Shown: positions 6,010 to 8,392 of the stretch, piece by piece
Position numbering within the stretch: the stretch's first letter is position 1
Layout: each line of letters starts with the position of its first letter
NCBI GenBank assembly: GCA_014523665.1
Contig: JAATVR010000554.1
Span: forward strand, 1-8,392
Length of the DNA: 8,392 nt
Direction: 5' to 3'
Source of the DNA: Nitrososphaerales archaeon TH526
Lineage (GTDB): Archaea > Thermoproteota > Nitrososphaeria > Nitrososphaerales > Nitrososphaeraceae
Position numbers and translations under genes: made by a program
Notes under the pieces: model-generated
Database searches by the model: none
What the model saw: only the letters and a program-made list of their open reading frames with translations
What the model was told of the DNA's origin: nothing

Positions 6010-6018
6010 AAATAAATA
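6010..6018 (-). promoter_or_regulatory. TATA-like box for the oxidoreductase gene
   Basis: The minus strand reads CATATTTATTTAC here. A start about 25 bases downstream would give a leader of about 10-15 bases before the ATG at 5976. Confidence 0.35.
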
Positions 6019-6153
6019 TGGCACAGCGTTTAACAACACTGTAAATTTGTTGATGGAGTAACTCCTTCCTTTACCCATTCAGGTTACATGTATTCCATGA
6101 CTTGTTCATCTAGGCCTTCCTTGAACTAATTTCTAATTATTATTATATCCAAA

Positions 6154-6457
6154 TTAGTTGGTAACATTACAAAAGACTTTTACCAGTAGACTTGTCCCAA
6201 TACAAACTAATATTCCAAAAATTAACAGGTTAATGGGATCTTGAGGATCTAGTATGGTCACATTAATGGGATTTCCAGTTACATTTGCATATTCCTTGTT
6301 AACGATAAAACCAATATATGAGAATTAGTTTTGCACCAAATACATTCATCTCTAGTGGTCTAGCACTCCTGGCTGCGCAATAATTCTCGTATTCCTTATA
6401 CAAGTACACAGTAGGTGTACTGTATTCTGGTGAAGCCAAATCTAAAAGTGGTATAAT
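6154..6457 (-). pseudogene. Remnant of a membrane-anchored protein, frameshifted
   Basis: On the minus strand a frame open from 6457 reads IIPLLDLASPEYSTPTVYLY, continues through YKEYENY and MNVFGAKLILIY, and stops at about 6300. A second frame, open in the same region, continues as GFIVNKEYANVTGNPINVTI, then LDPQDPINLLIFGILVCIGT, and ends in a stop at 6154-6156. One frame change near 6300-6316 links them. The C-terminal part has an extracellular-looking NVT-rich strand region followed by a transmembrane helix (LLIFGILVCIGTSLLVKVF), so the ancestral protein was probably membrane anchored. I do not recognise the family, and no clear full-length start is visible. The alternative is a short real gene starting at ATG 6349 with a sequencing error. 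Confidence 0.5.
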
Positions 6458-6464
6458 TTATCAA

Positions 6465-6725
6465 TTACTTTATCGCAGAAATAGGGCTTTCTTCTTCCTT
6501 TTCCTCTTCTTCCTTCTTTTGTGCGCGTCGACGTCTTCGTTTCCTCACCTCATTGAGAATTTCACGTATTTTCTCTTCTGAGACCTTTGCTATTTTAGAA
6601 TCACATTCAATGCCCTCTGCATCTAGAACTTCCTCGGTTATAGAAATAACTTCATTTTTATTTTCTTTTTCCTCTTGTGTAAGTAGATTAAGACTCATGA
6701 ATCGGAAAAATGCAAATTCACTCAT
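6465..6725 (-). CDS. Small charged protein of unknown function
   Basis: An 86-residue protein, intact. A short hydrophobic N-terminus (MSEFAFFRFMSLNLL) is followed by an acidic middle (TEEVLDAEGIECDSKIAKV) and a helix. The tail is low-complexity: five consecutive Arg within RKRRRRRAQKK, then EEEEKEEE, ending ISAIK. The tail suggests a nucleic-acid- or protein-binding charged arm, but no domain is recognised. There is one cysteine and no membrane helix or signal peptide. The start could be Met1 (6725) or Met10. A TATA-like ATTATTG at about 6743-6750 would give a nearly leaderless transcript from 6725. A perfect inverted repeat lies 56-72 bases upstream. It is on the same strand as the DUF2795 gene, about 190 bases downstream of it. 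Confidence 0.5.
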   Translation of the reverse strand: MSEFAFFRFMSLNLLTQEEKENKNEVISITEEVLDAEGIECDSKIAKVSEEKIREILNEVRKRRRRRAQKKEEEEKEEESPISAIK

Positions 6726-6780
6726 ATTGTTTCTTGCCTGTCATACAATAATACATTCTAAACTATTATGAATTTGCAGC

Positions 6781-6797
6781 GTGCCTGGTTCAGGCAC
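6781..6797. repeat. Perfect inverted repeat (7-3-7), operator-like
   Basis: GTGCCTG-GTT-CAGGCAC is GC-richer than its surroundings. It lies just upstream of the likely TATA element of the 86-residue protein gene, which suits a dimeric regulator. It is not followed by a T-run on either strand, so it does not look like a terminator. Confidence 0.55.
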
Positions 6798-6917
6798 ATA
6801 ATTTTACACCTGCTATCAATAATGTCATATCGGTAATAGTTATGATCTTCCTTGCCTTCAGAGATATTTGACATCTAAAGAAATCAAGCATAATCCTTAT
6901 TCCAGATAACAGTAAGA

Positions 6918-7121
6918 TTACAATACCCTTGCTGCTTCACGTTCCACCTCTGCCATATTGTTATACTGTTTTTCAGGAATTCGATCTAAAAGATCCAAGA
7001 CTGCCTCTGATTTTTGCTGCCGCTGTTTAGTACCAAAATTATCTAGATTATTCCGTGCATATTTTTTTATACCGTCTTTTGATTTTGGAAAGTCTATTCC
7101 CGATAACACTTTAGCAGTCAA
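6918..7121 (-). CDS. DUF2795 domain protein
   Basis: A 67-residue protein made almost entirely of a DUF2795-like domain. Family landmarks are a first helix and turn LSGIDFPKSKDGIKKYAR, a second helix VLDLLDRIPEKQYNNMAEV and a short final helix. The family pattern as I know it runs GVD-P-SK-L---A, then LE-LP---Y-S---V. The cellular role is not established; the fold is a small helical bundle, presumably cytoplasmic. The frame starts at TTG 7121, and no ATG or GTG lies between the upstream stop and the domain. A clear Shine-Dalgarno GGAGGG lies about 10 bases upstream (7132-7137), which decides this start. An inverted repeat (7161-7191) flanks the probable promoter. The gene follows the decayed tfb on the same strand and looks intact. 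Confidence 0.75.
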   Translation of the reverse strand: MTAKVLSGIDFPKSKDGIKKYARNNLDNFGTKQRQQKSEAVLDLLDRIPEKQYNNMAEVEREAARVL

Positions 7122-7131
7122 TTTTAGACAT

Positions 7132-7139
7132 TCCCTCCA
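7132..7139 (-). promoter_or_regulatory. Shine-Dalgarno that fixes the TTG start of the DUF2795 gene
   Basis: The minus strand reads GTGGAGGG about 10 bases before TTG 7121. The only nearby ATG (ATGTCTAAAATTG) is in another frame and ends after five codons. TTG is therefore the best supported start. Confidence 0.6.
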
Positions 7140-7160
7140 CTCTCAAGATGGGTACTTTGT

Positions 7161-7191
7161 ATGAGCATTTGTATTGAAAAATTATGCTCAT
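7161..7191. repeat. Perfect inverted repeat (8-15-8) around the DUF2795 promoter
   Basis: ATGAGCAT (7161-7168) is the exact reverse complement of ATGCTCAT (7184-7191). The 15-base AT-rich loop contains the only TATA-like tract upstream of the DUF2795 start (ATAATTTTT on the minus strand). The repeat directly abuts the stop codon of the tfb remnant. It could be an operator, or the hairpin end of the broken gene. Confidence 0.55.
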
Positions 7192-7690
7192 TCATATTGG
7201 TTTAATTTGAACAACATCATTTATTATAGTTGCAAACTTGTTATGAGTAAGATGCTTCTTTCTGAAATAGTTGAAGGTTTTATCTATTTGCTCAGTAAAT
7301 GCTTTCTTTCGATTCCTATCTCTAAAAGTCGGTTGAGTTCTCACATCATGAATTCTAATTTTGTGCATAGAATACCGAACTAATGGGTCAAGTTGCCTCC
7401 CATTAACATCGTAATCCGTTTTTCCGATGACTGGGTATAGACCCTTATCATAATTGGCAAGAGAACTAGGGGGACCAGTATGTTGTCGGGTGGCCCTAGC
7501 CGCACTTCCATATATTTTCCCATTTTGCTCAGAATTATGCCATTCAAGACTATTGGGCCGGGTTCTGTCAGATATCACCATTCCACAATTACTACAAATA
7601 GTCTCCCCTGATTCATAATCTGTAATTATTTTTGTTTGGTAAGAATACGATTCGACATTTCCTCTTTTACCTTTTTTGGTCTTTTGTCAT
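7192..7690 (-). pseudogene. tfb: Transcription initiation factor B (TFB/TFIIB), truncated and decayed
   Basis: TFB recruits RNA polymerase to TBP-bound archaeal promoters; full-length proteins are about 300 residues. The central part is unmistakable: half a zinc ribbon (ITDYESGETICSNCGMVISD), a B-reader/linker region (GPPSSLANYDKGLYPVIG), then MHKIRIHDVRTQPTFRDRNR and KKAFTEQIDKT, the start of the first cyclin repeat. After that the sequence ends at a stop at 7192, so most of repeat 1 and all of repeat 2 are missing. Upstream, where the first zinc-binding CxxC is expected, the frame reads SYSY, so both cysteines are lost. The likely original start ATG 7690 (MTKDQKR) is out of frame by one base at an A6 run. 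With three separate lesions this is a pseudogene. The frame from 7581 is open, but a product lacking a zinc ribbon and both complete cyclin folds should not support initiation. Confidence 0.85.
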
Positions 7691-7702
7691 AGTACAATTG
7701 GT

Positions 7703-7900
7703 GCATGCAAGATCTGTTGAATCTGATACTAAATTAGAATATCTATCATCTGTAAGAATAGAAGATTTATACAATGTGACCACGACGAACTTCCTGAAGT
7801 AGATTCTTCAAAAAAGGTATTTATTACTTTGTAAATATAGCACCTATTGTATGATTTATTTATGTTTGGAACGATTGTTTGTAATGATTTCAGAATTCCC
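7703..7900. other. Spacer upstream of the tfb remnant with no recognised gene
   Basis: The only frame of note runs 7701-7802 on the plus strand (GTG start, 33 codons, including RSVESDTKLEYLSSVRIEDL). It is too short and lacks a ribosome binding site, so it is not called as a gene. A TATA-like AAATATA lies near 7832. No RNA gene or long repeat was recognised. Confidence 0.4.
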
Positions 7901-7901
7901 A

Positions 7902-7931
7902 ATCATATAATATGATATTTAATATGATATC
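7902..7931. repeat. AT-rich palindrome and tandem direct repeat upstream of sufB
   Basis: ATCATAT-A-ATATGAT (7902-7916) is a perfect palindrome. Overlapping it, TAATATGATAT occurs twice in direct orientation (7908-7918 and 7920-7930), a period of 12 bases. Repeats spaced at roughly one helical turn are typical of cooperative regulator binding. Confidence 0.5.
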
Positions 7932-7939
7932 AAATAACT

Positions 7940-7989
7940 TTTATATAAGTTGATTCTAGCCGGAGTATATATAGCCTAAGTATATAAGT
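7940..7989 (+). promoter_or_regulatory. Cluster of TATA-like boxes upstream of sufB
   Basis: TTTTATATAAG (7939-7949) is close to the archaeal TATA consensus. AGTATATA occurs at 7964-7971 and 7979-7986, and TATATAAGT occurs at 7942-7950 and 7981-7989. These could give transcripts with leaders of roughly 95-140 bases in front of sufB, or divergent transcription toward the old tfb gene. Which are used cannot be read from sequence. Confidence 0.4.
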
Positions 7990-8077
7990 CCCAAAAATAT
8001 ACTAAAATATAGGTTTATGTATATGTATTGCTGACGCAATTAGTCACAATAATAGTAAAGATAGCCGCTTAATCATG

Positions 8078-8090
8078 TTTAAATAATTTA
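8078..8090 (+). promoter_or_regulatory. Proximal TATA box of sufB
   Basis: TTTAAATAATTTA is centred about 24 bases before the ATG at 8107, the spacing expected for a leaderless transcript. No Shine-Dalgarno motif precedes the ATG, which agrees with leaderless translation. Confidence 0.5.
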
Positions 8091-8106
8091 ATGCCGCAGT
8101 ACACTT

Positions 8107-8392
8107 ATGGCTCAATCTAATCTAAATATGGATTATAGTAAATATGATTTCAAGGATTCTATTGATAAGTATGTTTATTTAAGTAAGAAGGGTCTCGCTA
8201 GAGAGACTGTCGAAGAGATTAGTCATTTGAAAGACGAGTCGGAATGGATGAGACAATTTAGGTTACGTTCGTATGATATTTTTATGAGCAAGCCTGTTCC
8301 AAATTGGGGTGGAGATTTATCAAAAATTGATTTCCAGAATATCTATTATTACGCAAAGGCTGCAGAAAAGCAGCAAAAAAACTGGGATGATG
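8107..8392 (+). CDS. sufB: Fe-S cluster assembly protein SufB (5' part)
   Basis: SufB is the scaffold subunit of the SUF iron-sulfur assembly complex, working with the ATPase SufC and SufD in the cytoplasm. The first 95 codons lie in the window and the rest runs off the edge; full-length SufB is about 470 residues. Family landmarks are visible: YVYLSKKGLARETVEEISHL, DESEWMRQFRLRSYDIFMSK, PVPNWGGDLSKIDFQNIYYY and then AAEKQQKNWDD. This is the expected N-terminal order of GL-x-E-V-V-x-x-I-S, W-M-x-x-F-R-L-x-S, and D-x-x-x-I-x-Y-Y. ATG 8107 is the first start and the sequence before it is not coding. The gene is intact as far as visible, with normal archaeal composition. Its upstream region is unusually rich in TATA-like and repeated elements. 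Confidence 0.93.
   Translation, partial: MAQSNLNMDYSKYDFKDSIDKYVYLSKKGLARETVEEISHLKDESEWMRQFRLRSYDIFMSKPVPNWGGDLSKIDFQNIYYYAKAAEKQQKNWDD

Noticed and set aside
6781..6797. Reading the 7-3-7 inverted repeat as a transcription terminator for DUF2795
   Set aside because: It lies more than 120 bases past the DUF2795 stop and is not followed by a T-run on either strand.
7701..7802. 33-codon plus-strand frame starting with GTG
   Set aside because: Its composition is protein-like, but it is short, has no ribosome binding site and overlaps the old upstream region of tfb; chance is the simpler explanation.
7900..8030. Reading the repeated AT-rich elements as a CRISPR leader or array
   Set aside because: The repeats are 8-12 bases with no regular repeat-spacer pattern and no cas genes nearby.

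Overview
The window looks like chromosomal DNA of an ammonia-oxidising archaeon (Nitrososphaeria/Thaumarchaeota, perhaps a Nitrosocosmicus- or Nitrososphaera-like lineage). This rests on a recognisable archaeal transcription factor B relative, a histidine kinase whose N-terminal region matches my memory of the large thaumarchaeal kinase family, a SufB start, AT-rich intergenic DNA and archaeal TATA-like boxes. The lineage is an inference from family resemblance; no database was searched.

Layout. Bases 1-203 carry the tail of a GC-rich (about 60% over the first 180 bases), apparently bacterial-type DUF899 gene that loses its family resemblance midway. Bases 400-685 (+) hold a small broken reading frame of unknown function. 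Bases 759-1122 (-) are a decayed middle piece of a UV-damage endonuclease gene (uvsE/uvdE). Bases 1138-1935 (-) encode an intact molybdate/tungstate/sulfate-type ABC permease with no ATPase or binding-protein partner in view. Bases 2087-3840 (-) hold a sensor histidine kinase split in two by a one-base frameshift in a run of seven A; its coding similarity continues upstream to about 3942. A 680-base AT-rich spacer follows, then a small exported protein (4623-4913, +). On the minus strand come a NAD(P)-binding oxidoreductase broken by a frameshift at a GA repeat (5345-5976), a remnant of a membrane-anchored protein (6154-6457), a charged 86-residue protein (6465-6725), a DUF2795 protein (6918-7121) and a decayed tfb gene (7192-7690). 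The window ends in the start of sufB (8107 onward, +), preceded by an unusually TATA-rich regulatory stretch.

How the parts fit together. The genes do not form one pathway. The dominant theme is gene decay: about seven of roughly thirteen loci are frameshifted, truncated or both. Three lesions sit in short simple repeats (A7, GA3, A6), so some could be sequencing errors. The uvsE and tfb remnants also lack whole gene ends and key residues, so they are convincing pseudogenes. The intact, probably functional genes are the permease, the small exported protein, the 86-residue protein, the DUF2795 protein and sufB. I see no CRISPR array, tRNA, rRNA, transposase or defence system. Several perfect short inverted repeats near gene starts or ends are the best regulatory leads.
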